Source: an uncultured Kangiella sp.
GTDB lineage: Bacteria; Pseudomonadota; Gammaproteobacteria; Enterobacterales; Kangiellaceae
DNA length: 64,000 nt
Direction of reading: 5' to 3'
Assembly (NCBI GenBank): GCA_950096615.1
Contig: CATNCP010000003.1
Span: 1-64,000, forward strand
Shown: in pieces, positions 25,797 through 34,503 of the stretch
How positions within the stretch are numbered: the stretch's first letter is position 1
Layout of the letters: the number at the start of each line of letters is the position of its first letter
Notes under the pieces: model-generated
Told to the model about the DNA's origin: nothing
What the model saw: only the letters and a program-made list of their open reading frames with translations
The model's database searches: none
Made by a program: the position numbers and the translations under genes

Positions 25797-25963
25797 TGAT
25801 TTCTTTCACCAGAGAAACACCAATTGGTTAAAGTTTTAGTTTAAAGAGACTCTTTTAACAGTTCCGACCTTTAATTCCTTGATTTTTGGTCGCGAACCTA
25901 CTAAGTTTCTTTAGCATCGACTTTTTAATGAAACGATTTCTGAACAGAAATTTGGGTAAGTTT

Positions 25964-26740
25964 ATGAAAAAACAAGTACTTTTTAAGAAAACGGCTGTTG
26001 CCATTCTTGCCTCTGCTGTGATGGGCAGCACGATGGCTGCTGGCGAGTTCGATTCTTCTATGACTACTGAGAAGCGAATTGATAAAAAAGCAGCGAGCAC
26101 ACAAGTATCTGTAGATCGCCTGGCAGAGCAAACCACTGACTTGGCATTAGAATACAGAAATACTTTACAACAAGTTGATAGCTTGCGTATCTACAACACT
26201 CAACTTGAAAGACAAATTGCATCTCAGGAAAAGCAAATTGCTGAGAGCAGTAAAGAAATGGAAACGATTGATGAAACTGAGAAGGGTGTTCTTCCTTTAA
26301 TGGATGAAATGATTAAAACCCTTGATGAGTTTGTTCAGTTGGACATTCCATTTAACATCGAGCAACGTCAAGAGCGTGTACAAAATTTGATCGCCTTGAT
26401 GGATACAGCTGATGTAACGGTTTCAGAGAAGTATCGTAAAATCTTAGAAGCCTACCAAATTGAAATGCAGTACGGTAATGCTGTATCTGCAAGCTCTGGA
26501 ACTATTGACAAAGACGGAGAAGAGCTAAGTGTAGACTTCTTGCGTGTTGGTCGTTTGTCGTATGTTTATTTAACAGTAAACGGCAAAGATGGTGCTTATT
26601 GGGATAAAACATCAGGTCAGTGGGTTGCGCTTCCACAAGAGTATTTAGACTCTGTGAACAACGCTATCAACATGGCCAAAGGTGTCGCAACTCAAGAACT
26701 ATTTAAAGTACCAGTCCCAGTTACGGAGGCAGCACAATGA
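25964..26740 (+). CDS. DUF3450 family periplasmic protein
   Basis: 258 residues from the ATG at 25964, chosen because it begins a classical signal peptide (MKKQVLFKKTAVAILASAV, cleaved after a small-residue site in STMAAGE). The mature part begins with a long coiled coil (residues ~35-100, rich in Glu/Gln/Lys heptads) and ends in a small domain with LRVGRLSYVYLTVNGKDGAY and WDKTSGQWVALP, the family signature. DUF3450 genes are regularly found as the first gene of TtpC-ExbB-ExbD-TonB operons in Shewanella, Vibrio and relatives; the molecular role is unknown. The stop overlaps the ttpC-like start (ATGA). Confidence 0.85.
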   Translation: MKKQVLFKKTAVAILASAVMGSTMAAGEFDSSMTTEKRIDKKAASTQVSVDRLAEQTTDLALEYRNTLQQVDSLRIYNTQLERQIASQEKQIAESSKEMETIDETEKGVLPLMDEMIKTLDEFVQLDIPFNIEQRQERVQNLIALMDTADVTVSEKYRKILEAYQIEMQYGNAVSASSGTIDKDGEELSVDFLRVGRLSYVYLTVNGKDGAYWDKTSGQWVALPQEYLDSVNNAINMAKGVATQELFKVPVPVTEAAQ

Positions 26741-28083
26741 GAAACGTTTTAGCATTATCACTAGCTGGCGTCCTAGCGTTCAGTGTTTCAGCAGTATCGA
26801 ATGCTGCCGAAAGTTTGTCGCACTCTGACTTACTTAAAAAAGTTAGAGACAAAGAGCGTATTCAAGAGCAGGTAAACAACCAACGTGTTCAAACGTTCCA
26901 GCGTCAAAAGAATCGTCAATCAGATCTTCTAGCAGACGCTAAAGCAAAGCTAGCAGCTGAAGAAGCGAAAAGTGAACGCTTAAAAGCTTCATTTGATGAA
27001 AATGAAAAGCAATTAACGCAAATCGCTGAAGATTTACGTATTAAGCAAGGTAACTTGGGTGAGCTGTTTGGTGTTGTTCGTCAAGCTGCGAACAGCCTAT
27101 CTGGTGATATTTCATCATCATTGGTAAGTGCTCAATACCCAGGACGTAGTGCGTTACTGAATAAGTTAATTGAAGCAGAAGAACTTCCAAAAATGGATGA
27201 TCTACGTGGCTTCTACGTACTTATGCTTCAGGAGTTGTCTGAACAAGGTAACACCGCAAGCTTCGCAGCTGACGTAGTGAATGAAGAAGGCCGTACAGAA
27301 ACTCAAACTGTTGAGCGTATCGGTACTTTCAACCTACTTTCTGGCAAAGACTACCTTATTTTTGACAAAGGCCAAATCAAGACTCTACAAGTACAACCTT
27401 CTGCGGAAGTTCGTGGTTTAGCGTCTGACTATGAGTCTGCTACTTCAGGTTATGCAGGTCTTTATATTGACCCTACTAAGGGCGGTATTCTTCAGTTAGA
27501 AAAGCTGAAAATGAGCTTGGCAGATCGCTTGTGGAAATTTAAAGGTTTCGCAGGCTCTACTGTAATGATTCTTCTAGCAATCGGTTTATTAATTGCCTTA
27601 GAGCGTTTGTTCACTCTATACATGGTTACTGGACCAAAAGTTGCTTCACAGAAAAAATCGAGCACTCCAGGTAACAACCCTCTTGGTCGCGTAATGAAAG
27701 TCTACCTTGCGAACAAAGATGAAGATGTTGAAAATCTTGAGTTGAAGCTTGATGAAGCTGTGTTAAAAGAAACTCCTAAGATTGAACGTGGTATTAACCT
27801 CATTAAAGTAATCGCTGCACTTGGCCCGCTATTAGGTCTATTGGGTACGGTTGTTGGTATGATTGAGGTATTCCAGTCTATTACATTACATGGTACTGGT
27901 GACCCACGATTAATGGCTGACGGTATTTCTCAGGCGTTGGTAACAACTGTTTGGGGTCTGTTAGCAGCAATTCCATTAACCTTCTTGCACGCTGTTGTAG
28001 CTGGTAAAAGTAAAAGCATTATTCATGTCTTGGAAGAACAGAGCACTGGTTTAATGGCTCAACACGACGAGAATAACGCATAG
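26737..28083 (+). CDS. TtpC-like MotA/TolQ/ExbB proton channel protein with periplasmic coiled-coil extension
   Basis: 448 residues. A signal peptide (LAFSVSAVSNAA) is followed by a long Lys/Glu/Gln coiled coil (residues ~28-110), a small periplasmic domain and, in the C-terminal 180 residues, three membrane helices of the MotA/TolQ/ExbB fold: AGSTVMILLAIGLLIALERL, VIAALGPLLGLLGTVVGMIE and VTTVWGLLAAIPLTFLHAVV. This is the build of Vibrio TtpC, which is essential for TonB2 function and is thought to connect the ExbBD-TonB complex across the periplasm. It overlaps the DUF3450 gene by four bases and precedes exbB by 10. Confidence 0.88.
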   Translation: MRNVLALSLAGVLAFSVSAVSNAAESLSHSDLLKKVRDKERIQEQVNNQRVQTFQRQKNRQSDLLADAKAKLAAEEAKSERLKASFDENEKQLTQIAEDLRIKQGNLGELFGVVRQAANSLSGDISSSLVSAQYPGRSALLNKLIEAEELPKMDDLRGFYVLMLQELSEQGNTASFAADVVNEEGRTETQTVERIGTFNLLSGKDYLIFDKGQIKTLQVQPSAEVRGLASDYESATSGYAGLYIDPTKGGILQLEKLKMSLADRLWKFKGFAGSTVMILLAIGLLIALERLFTLYMVTGPKVASQKKSSTPGNNPLGRVMKVYLANKDEDVENLELKLDEAVLKETPKIERGINLIKVIAALGPLLGLLGTVVGMIEVFQSITLHGTGDPRLMADGISQALVTTVWGLLAAIPLTFLHAVVAGKSKSIIHVLEEQSTGLMAQHDENNA

Positions 28084-28093
28084 GAACTTCCTT

Positions 28094-28606
28094 ATGGAAT
28101 TAATCTATACGATATTAGAGTTTATCGGTAAAGGCGGATGGGTCCTATGGTGGATAGGACTTGTTCTCTTCCTAATGTGGACCTTTTTGATTGAGCGTTA
28201 TTGGTTTATTTATGGCCAATACCCGAAAGAAGCTCGCTCAATCATCGCACGTTGGAACGCTCGAGAAGACCAAACATCATGGAAAGCAAAGCAAATCCGT
28301 GATGCTTGGATCTCGATAGCTCGAGAAGCTTTGAACCAAAGAATGTTATTAATTAAAACATTGATTGCCATTTGTCCTCTACTTGGGCTTCTGGGTACTG
28401 TAACCGGTATGATTGATGTATTTGATGGCATGTCAGGTCAAGGCTCAGGTAGTGCACGTCAAATGGCGGGTGGTATCTTCAAAGCTACAATTCCAACAAT
28501 GGCGGGAATGGTTGCAGCATTATCTGGTATCTTTTTCAGTAGTCGATTAGAACAAACGACTTATGTTAAGACACACCAGTTAGCCGATAACCTTTCACAC
28601 CATTAA
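28094..28606 (+). CDS. exbB: Biopolymer transport protein ExbB (second type)
   Basis: 170 residues, the short ExbB2 form without the long N-terminal extension of E. coli ExbB. Three membrane helices: WVLWWIGLVLFLMWTFLIER, LIAICPLLGLLGTVTGMIDV and IPTMAGMVAALSGIFFSSRL. The GLLGTVTGM segment of helix two is the proton-pathway signature. With ExbD it forms the motor driven by the proton gradient. Part of the six-gene operon, with 10 bases to the ttpC-like gene and 18 to exbD. Confidence 0.9.
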   Translation: MELIYTILEFIGKGGWVLWWIGLVLFLMWTFLIERYWFIYGQYPKEARSIIARWNAREDQTSWKAKQIRDAWISIAREALNQRMLLIKTLIAICPLLGLLGTVTGMIDVFDGMSGQGSGSARQMAGGIFKATIPTMAGMVAALSGIFFSSRLEQTTYVKTHQLADNLSHH

Positions 28607-28624
28607 TTATTGGGTGAAGACTAG

Positions 28625-29026
28625 ATGGCGATTCAAGACAAAAGAAAACAAGAAGATGTAGAAATTGACATGACACCGATGCTCGACATCGTGTTTATCA
28701 TGTTAATTTTCTTCATCGTCACAACGGTTTTTGTGAAACAAGCAGGCGTAGAAGTTGTCAAACCTTTAGCGAGTACTGCAGAAGAGCGTAAAAATGCTTA
28801 CATTTTTGTCGCTATAGATGCAAAAAACACTATTACGATTGACAAAACGACTGTTCAGCCTGCTGAAGTTAAGTCAAAAATCCAATCATTGCGAACTGAG
28901 AACTTAGAAGGTGAAGTTGTTATTCAGGCAGACCAAGAAGCAAAAGCAGGACTTGTACTAAAAGTCATTGATTTTGCTAAAAGTGCTGGCGCTAAGGTTT
29001 CAGTTGCAACAGACAAGGTACAGTAA
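28625..29026 (+). CDS. exbD: Biopolymer transport protein ExbD (second type)
   Basis: 133 residues. One N-terminal membrane helix with the essential proton-carrying Asp in DMTPMLDIVFIMLIFFIVTT (the MLDIVF Asp near residue 22), then a periplasmic domain ending near KSAGAKVSVATDKVQ. Cognate partner of the ExbB encoded just upstream; the tonB gene follows after three bases. Confidence 0.93.
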   Translation: MAIQDKRKQEDVEIDMTPMLDIVFIMLIFFIVTTVFVKQAGVEVVKPLASTAEERKNAYIFVAIDAKNTITIDKTTVQPAEVKSKIQSLRTENLEGEVVIQADQEAKAGLVLKVIDFAKSAGAKVSVATDKVQ

Positions 29027-29029
29027 ACT

Positions 29030-29665
29030 ATGTTGAGAGTTATATTAAGTGCACTGTTTGCCTTTGGTATTGTGGTTGGCTTATTTCTATTGATGAACTT
29101 TCTGATTTCTACGAACAGTAAGAAAGATGAAGTCGAAAACATCAAAGTAGAGGTAGCGTTTGTTGAAGAAGACAAACAGGTGCAACGCAAAGAGCGTCGC
29201 CCACCTAAAAAGCCACCACCACCAAAAGAGCCGCCACCGCCTCAACAACAAGTGCAGCAAAAGCAGCAAAAAGTTGTTACCGCGTTGGTAGATATCAAAA
29301 TTGATAACATTGACGCTTCAATGGATGGTACTGGTATTTATATTGGTGGTCTTGGGCAAGGCCAAACTGACTTCGCAGGCATGGGAGACGGAGAAGCAAT
29401 CCCTGTTTACCAACCGCAGCCAGAGTACCCAGTCCAAGCATCGTTGAAAGGTATCGAAGGATACGTTCTTTTCACTATGGATATCGGTCCAGATGGAAGT
29501 CCTTCAAACATATCTGTCGAAGATGAGAATCCTCGCGGAGTGTTCAGAAGAAATGCGATGCGTGCAATTCGAAAGTGGAAATTTAAGCCTAGAATTGTTA
29601 ACGGCCAGCCAATTCCACAACGTAATATGCGTTATAGAATGGAATTTGAGTTGCCTAAGCAATAG
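29030..29665 (+). CDS. tonB: TonB protein (TonB2-type)
   Basis: 211 residues. One N-terminal membrane helix (FAFGIVVGLFLLMNFLIS), a short Lys/Arg/Pro-rich periplasm-spanning stretch (ERRPPKKPPPPKEPPPP at residues ~56-72, then a Gln-rich run) and a C-terminal TonB domain with YPVQASLKGIEGYVLFTMDI and RKWKFKPRIVNGQPI. The proline region is short for TonB, as in TonB2 proteins, which are thought to need TtpC to span the periplasm. It energises TonB-dependent outer-membrane receptors, none of which is encoded in the window. Confidence 0.93.
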   Translation: MLRVILSALFAFGIVVGLFLLMNFLISTNSKKDEVENIKVEVAFVEEDKQVQRKERRPPKKPPPPKEPPPPQQQVQQKQQKVVTALVDIKIDNIDASMDGTGIYIGGLGQGQTDFAGMGDGEAIPVYQPQPEYPVQASLKGIEGYVLFTMDIGPDGSPSNISVEDENPRGVFRRNAMRAIRKWKFKPRIVNGQPIPQRNMRYRMEFELPKQ

Positions 29666-29683
29666 TAGAAATAAGTGATATCT

Positions 29684-31024
29684 ATGAAAAAAATACCAAT
29701 GTTATTAGGAGTCACAGGCATAATGTTTGCGGGTAGTGCGTTTGCGCTACCTCAAACAAAATATACTGCTTCTTGTAAACCTTTATCTCCAACTGAAGGT
29801 AAGTATGAAGAGGATAAGTCTGCAGGCTCGATTACATCTCAATCGGCTTTCAAGAAAGTTACATCTGCAAATGAGGCATATGCAGATGGTAAATATAATG
29901 AGTCGATTGCTATACTGAATGACCTTATAGCTAATTCAGGCGATAAGGTGGCCGTGGGCCGAGCACAGCAACTGTTAGGTGCTAACTATCAAGCTACAGA
30001 AAATTATAGCGCAGCAAGAAATGCTTTTCAGAAAGCAATTGATAGTGGGTTCTTAAGAAAGCAAGATGAAGTTCGTATGAGACGGGCGATAGCTCAGCTC
30101 TACACTATTGAAGAAAATTACCCGCAAGCGATTAGTTGGATGAAAAAGTATTTTGCGGATGCTATCAAACCTCCAGCTAACTCATACGCTGCATTAGCTA
30201 GCTTATATTACAATAGTGAGCAGTATCGGGAAGCTATTTGTCCGGCTTATATTGGTCTTCAACTAGGTTCTTCTTCAAAAAAACCTTTGTACAGTATGAT
30301 GTTTGGCGCCCATATTAAGCTGAATGATAACCCTGGTGCAGAAGTGGTTGGTGAGGAAATGATTGAGCTTTTCCCCGCTGAGAAATCAGTTTATAACAAC
30401 CTGTTTGCCGTATACAGCCGTCAAACTAAGCAAGCTGATATGCTAGCCCTTGCCGAGTTGGCGCGTATGAATGGTATCTGGACCAGCGAAACAAACTATA
30501 AGCAATTATCAGCTTTGTTTGCAAATAACAGAACACCTCGTTTAGCGGCTCAACGCTTAGAGGAAGGTCTTGAGAAAGGTATTGTTGAATCTACAGAAGA
30601 TAACTGGAAAAGGGTTGCTGATAATTACTTCTATGCGAAAGACTTAGAAAACGCTGCTAAAGCATTTGATAAGGCATCTTCTTTTACTTCTTCAGGTAAG
30701 TATGACTACAAAATTGCTATTATGTATCAGGACAGAGATGACTATGAAAATGCTGTAGCTAAATATAAGTCAGCTATCCGTAAAGGTAACTTGCGTGAAG
30801 GTGATTTAGGTTATGCATATATGAACTTAGGTGTTTCCCAGTTTAGACTTGGACAGCAAAATGCTGCCGTTCAGTCGATGAAGCAAGCAGCTAAATTCCC
30901 TAAAGTAGCTCGAAATGCAAATGCTTATATTAAGTACATAAGTGACCTACAAAAGATGAAAGACGCAATTGCCGCTATGGAGCTTGAGGATCAAAATCCT
31001 GATGCTGATGGAGGCGGAGAGTAA
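29684..31024 (+). CDS. Secreted TPR-repeat protein of the TonB2 operon
   Basis: 446 residues from the ATG at 29684, which begins a signal peptide (MKKIPMLLGVTGIMFAGSAFA); an in-frame GTG at 29675 is less likely. The mature protein is almost entirely helical tetratricopeptide-like repeats, for example SVYNNLFAVYSRQ, AAKAFDKASSF, AVAKYKSAIRKG and GYAYMNLGVSQFRLGQQNAA, and ends in an acidic tail. TPR proteins of this kind are the usual last gene of DUF3450-TtpC-TonB operons and are probably periplasmic scaffolds. A terminator follows within 31 bases. Confidence 0.85.
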   Translation: MKKIPMLLGVTGIMFAGSAFALPQTKYTASCKPLSPTEGKYEEDKSAGSITSQSAFKKVTSANEAYADGKYNESIAILNDLIANSGDKVAVGRAQQLLGANYQATENYSAARNAFQKAIDSGFLRKQDEVRMRRAIAQLYTIEENYPQAISWMKKYFADAIKPPANSYAALASLYYNSEQYREAICPAYIGLQLGSSSKKPLYSMMFGAHIKLNDNPGAEVVGEEMIELFPAEKSVYNNLFAVYSRQTKQADMLALAELARMNGIWTSETNYKQLSALFANNRTPRLAAQRLEEGLEKGIVESTEDNWKRVADNYFYAKDLENAAKAFDKASSFTSSGKYDYKIAIMYQDRDDYENAVAKYKSAIRKGNLREGDLGYAYMNLGVSQFRLGQQNAAVQSMKQAAKFPKVARNANAYIKYISDLQKMKDAIAAMELEDQNPDADGGGE

Positions 31025-31054
31025 CTACTTAGTATTACTCTACTCTAGACATTT

Positions 31055-31081
31055 AAGCGCTACTTTTGTAGCGCTTTTTTT
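31055..31081 (+). terminator. Rho-independent terminator of the TtpC-TonB operon
   Basis: AAGCGCTAC (31055-31063), loop TTTT, GTAGCGCTT (31068-31076) and a run of T. Nine-base perfect stem. Confidence 0.92.
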
Positions 31082-31183
31082 ATACCCAAAAAACCTCAAC
31101 ACCTGTTAATACTTTATTACGTTTCTTAATATTCTGATTGAAATTTCTGATCTATACTGAGTTGTTAATAACGTAGGGATAGT

Positions 31184-32608
31184 ATGGACCTAATAGACAA
31201 AGTTAAAACAAAATCCAATGAACTGATTGATCGCGGCCTTAACCGTAATGTTCGTATTGCTGTTACGGGCTTAAGTGGAGCCGGCAAAACTGCATTTACA
31301 ACGTCTATGATTAACCAGTTGCTTCAAGCTCCGATAGAAGAGCATTTAACTTTTTTTAGCGTTAATGCTCAGAGTCGAATGCAGGCTTGCAAGCTAACAC
31401 AACATCAAGAGTTACATATACCATCCTTTGACTATAGTGGTGCTCTAACACATCTAATTTCTGACAGTCCACAATGGCCGGAATCCACACGAAATGTTTC
31501 TCAAGCTCAAATTAAGTGCCGATTTAGAGTAGGACACCGGTGGATAAAAAAGCTACAGTCGGACAGCACCGTTACTGTAGAGATTGTGGACTATCCTGGA
31601 GAGTGGCTTTTAGATCTTCCACTTTTAGCGATGGATTATAAGAGCTGGTCAAAAGCTTGTATTAAATATCTTAATAGCGAGAGAAGAAAGCAGTATACAG
31701 AAGGTATTCAAAACAAGATTCGAGCCTTTGATTATAAGTCATTACAAGATGAAACTGCTTTAGCTAAAGAATTAAAAGGCGTTGCTAATGAGTATCGAGC
31801 ATCGTTGAGTTCTTATAGGAATGATTATAACGATTATGGTCTAGCATTACCTGGGCGGTTTATTTTGCCTGGTGCGTTAGCTGATGCTCCAACTTTAGAT
31901 TTCTTCCCAGTGCTTAATGAGGATCTGCTGTCACTAGACTGGGAGCAGTTTGAACAAAACTCGTCTCTAAAAGTATTAGAGAAACGGTTTAACTATTATA
32001 AGGAAAAAGTAATTAAACCGTTCTTTGAAGAGTACTTTACAAAAGTTGATCGCCAGATCGTACTGATAGACACCTGTTCTGTATTAGAGTCAGGTTATGA
32101 GTCTTATCAAGACTTGAAAGATACTGTCGAAAGGCTATTAGAAGGCTTTAGTTATGGCCGTTCGAATTGGCTTAAACGACTCTTTTCACCTTCCATTGAT
32201 AAGCTGATGATTGCTACAACAAAAGTTGATTTGGTACCCCCTGACCAGCATTCTGCAATGGAGTCATTTATGCAGAAGATGGTCGCTCAGGCTAAAAATA
32301 ACGTTGGCTATGAAGGAGTTGAAGTCGAGACTATGGCTATTAGTGCCGTAGCAACATCTGAGCCCGTGGCGACTGAGCATGAGGGAGAAAAACTACTTTG
32401 TGTTAAAGGCATCGAAGAGCATTCCGGCGAATCTGTTATCCATTATCCAGGAAGAGTTCCAAGCAAGGGGCTTTCTCGACAGGAGTGGAACGATCTCGAT
32501 ATAGATTTTGCACCGTTTGCTATCCCAGAACTTAGTGAGGATGAAGCATTGCCCCATATTCGCATGGATAAAGTGATTGAGTTTTTGATTGGGGACAAAT
32601 TTATATGA
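31184..32608 (+). CDS. ycjX: YcjX-family P-loop GTPase
   Basis: 474 residues. A Walker A loop GLSGAGKTAF at residues ~30-40 and the YcjX/DUF463 signature run (VEIVDYPGEWLLDLPLL near residue 125, with the switch-like DYPGEW). VLIDTCSVL-like IVLIDTCSVLESG and a TTKVDLVP stretch (Walker-type specificity region) are also present. YcjX proteins are stress-induced nucleotide-binding proteins found with YcjF; their role is not settled. The stop overlaps the ycjF start (ATGA). The ATG follows TAGGGATAG. Confidence 0.92.
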   Translation: MDLIDKVKTKSNELIDRGLNRNVRIAVTGLSGAGKTAFTTSMINQLLQAPIEEHLTFFSVNAQSRMQACKLTQHQELHIPSFDYSGALTHLISDSPQWPESTRNVSQAQIKCRFRVGHRWIKKLQSDSTVTVEIVDYPGEWLLDLPLLAMDYKSWSKACIKYLNSERRKQYTEGIQNKIRAFDYKSLQDETALAKELKGVANEYRASLSSYRNDYNDYGLALPGRFILPGALADAPTLDFFPVLNEDLLSLDWEQFEQNSSLKVLEKRFNYYKEKVIKPFFEEYFTKVDRQIVLIDTCSVLESGYESYQDLKDTVERLLEGFSYGRSNWLKRLFSPSIDKLMIATTKVDLVPPDQHSAMESFMQKMVAQAKNNVGYEGVEVETMAISAVATSEPVATEHEGEKLLCVKGIEEHSGESVIHYPGRVPSKGLSRQEWNDLDIDFAPFAIPELSEDEALPHIRMDKVIEFLIGDKFI

Positions 32609-33690
32609 GTGATAAGCCTGTTAAGTTCTATACCAAGGATAAAGCCCATAAGGATGCAGAAAAGCTGTTGGAAGACAACGTCTTAGGAGATAGCTCAGGT
32701 TCACCGTTAACTGAGTCTTCCCAGAATAAGCCGCTATTACCAGAGTCTGCTGTTAAAGTTGGTTTCAAAGGGAATAAGGCAAAGTCATGGCTAAGAAAGC
32801 TGTTTTGGCCATCCTTGTCTACTTTTATTGTGTTCGCTGCTGGCTACGAAGCTTACGGCTTTGTTACAGAGTTAATAGAAACAAACTGGTTACTAGGTGC
32901 GGTAGCCGGGCTTATTGCTTCAGCGGTTGTAATTAGCGGTGGCTTCGCCTTGTTTAAAGGTTGGCGGGCAAGAAGGCAATTTAAAAAGCGTGAGCAACAA
33001 CAAGCCACTTTAAGGCGATTGCTTAGTGACAACAGTTATGGGAAAGCTAGTCAGGTATTGGAGGAAGTAACTCATGATATTGAAGAGTACGTCAATGTTA
33101 CCTCGCTGGAGAATGACTTTGAGAAGAAAAAACAACAAGTACATAATGATCACGAACTAATACAGATATATTCTGGCACGGTTTTAAAAGGCCTCGATAA
33201 AATGGCCATTGATATCGTGACCAAGCACGCGTCTGAAGCTGCAGCCATGGTTGCTTTAAGCCCTCTAGCTGCAGCCGATATGGCGTTAGTCGCGTGGCGA
33301 AGTAGCAAGATGATTGAGCAGCTGTCCCGTCTCTATGGTTGCCCACAAACCGCCTTAGGGCGATTTGAGATGACGAAAAGGGTTTTTAAGAATATGATGT
33401 TGGCGGGTGCTAGTGAGCTGGTTGCAGATGCTGGCGTAGAATTATTAGGGAAGAGCCTGACAGCGACGATATCTGCGAAAGCAGCCCAAGGTATAGGTGT
33501 TGGGGTATTAATCGCTCGTATGGGCTTACAGACGATGCATTTATGTCGTCCAGTGCCGTTTGGACAGGAAAATAAGCCGCGGCTTGGGCAAATACGTAAA
33601 TCGATTTATCAGAAGGTTGCAGGCCTGGTTAAAACGGCTTCCACGGGTAAATCAGACAAAAGCAAAGATACTATTGAGAAGAAGAAATAG
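32605..33690 (+). CDS. ycjF: YcjF-family (DUF697) inner-membrane protein
   Basis: 361 residues. A polar N-terminal 60 residues is followed by two membrane helices (FWPSLSTFIVFAAGYEAYGF and LLGAVAGLIASAVVISGGFA) and the C-terminal DUF697 domain, with SPLAAADMALVAWRSSKMIE and AKAAQGIGVGVLIARMGLQT. Constant partner of YcjX; the two genes overlap by four bases here. The NatA-like gene starts 14 bases later, so the ABC exporter genes may be read from the same message. Confidence 0.9.
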   Translation: MSDKPVKFYTKDKAHKDAEKLLEDNVLGDSSGSPLTESSQNKPLLPESAVKVGFKGNKAKSWLRKLFWPSLSTFIVFAAGYEAYGFVTELIETNWLLGAVAGLIASAVVISGGFALFKGWRARRQFKKREQQQATLRRLLSDNSYGKASQVLEEVTHDIEEYVNVTSLENDFEKKKQQVHNDHELIQIYSGTVLKGLDKMAIDIVTKHASEAAAMVALSPLAAADMALVAWRSSKMIEQLSRLYGCPQTALGRFEMTKRVFKNMMLAGASELVADAGVELLGKSLTATISAKAAQGIGVGVLIARMGLQTMHLCRPVPFGQENKPRLGQIRKSIYQKVAGLVKTASTGKSDKSKDTIEKKK

Positions 33691-33704
33691 GGGAACAATA
33701 CGTT

Positions 33705-34502
33705 ATGATTGAAATTAAAGGCTTGGCAAAAAGCTTTGCTTATGACAAAAAAGAAGCAAAGAAGAAAAAGAATAAGGTTGTAACTGATCCGCGCGAGGGT
33801 GATGGCGTATTTCATGCGGTTCGTGACGTTACTTTTAGTTGTGACAAAGGGAAAGTTTTAGGTCTTCTAGGACCGAATGGTGCTGGTAAAACAACCACTC
33901 TTAGAATGTTGTCGACTGCTCTAGAACCAACAGAAGGTGAAATACTCATTAATGGTCATGACGTTACCAAAGAACCACGTTATGCCCAAAAGTTAATCGG
34001 CTTCCTGTCAGGTAAAACGGGGTTGTATCACCGTTTAACCGTGCGTGAGAATGTTGAGTACTTTGGTCGTATGCACGGCCTTTCAAAACAAGTGATGGAT
34101 GAACGCATCGATAAAATTTTCACCATGTTAGATATGCATACTTTTGCTGGTAAACGTGCTGACGATCTGTCGACAGGTATGATGCAGCGAGCGTCTATTG
34201 CCCGAGCTGTGATTCATGACCCTAAAGTACTGGTTTTTGATGAACCAACTACTGGACTGGATGTGATCTCCGCAAAAACAGTTTTGGACTTCATTGAAAG
34301 TTATAAAGAAACTGAGATGTCTGTTATTTTTTCTACTCATCACCTGCATGAGGTTGAACGTTTGTGTGATGACGTATGTTTAATTGATTTAGGCGAAACT
34401 AAGTTTTTTGGTTCGACACAAGAGTTTGCAGCGCAAACGTCGTCGGGTAATTTATATGATGCCTTCTTGAGCAATGTTAATAAAAAGGAAGAGGTGGCTT
34501 AA
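33705..34502 (+). CDS. ABC transporter ATP-binding protein, NatA-like
   Basis: 265 residues. Walker A is LLGPNGAGKTTT near residue 58, the signature LSTGMMQRASIARA, Walker B VLVFDEPTTGLDV and the switch His in FSTHHLHEVE. An unusual Lys-rich insertion (KKEAKKKKNK) sits in the first beta-hairpin. The ATPase pairs with the ABC-2 permease encoded directly downstream; NatAB exports sodium in Bacillus, but for proteobacterial homologues the substrate is unproven. The permease ATG is one base after this stop. Confidence 0.85.
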   Translation: MIEIKGLAKSFAYDKKEAKKKKNKVVTDPREGDGVFHAVRDVTFSCDKGKVLGLLGPNGAGKTTTLRMLSTALEPTEGEILINGHDVTKEPRYAQKLIGFLSGKTGLYHRLTVRENVEYFGRMHGLSKQVMDERIDKIFTMLDMHTFAGKRADDLSTGMMQRASIARAVIHDPKVLVFDEPTTGLDVISAKTVLDFIESYKETEMSVIFSTHHLHEVERLCDDVCLIDLGETKFFGSTQEFAAQTSSGNLYDAFLSNVNKKEEVA

Positions 34503-34503
34503 T

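Larger units (their letters stand above)
25663..25963 (+). other. Intergenic region before the DUF3450-TonB operon
   Basis: 301 bases, AT-rich. It holds an AGATAA-N7-TTATCT inverted repeat (25710-25728) and a likely sigma-70 promoter (25767-25796), then a leader of about 160 bases. In-frame ATGs at 25886 and 25931 would extend the DUF3450 protein upstream, but they would put a charged stretch before the signal peptide and lack ribosome binding sites. No terminator is evident after the barrel gene. Confidence 0.6.

Noticed and set aside
31138-31158. Promoter before ycjX
   Set aside because: TTGAAA and TATACT are present but only 9 bases apart, too close to form a sigma-70 promoter; no better -35 was found.
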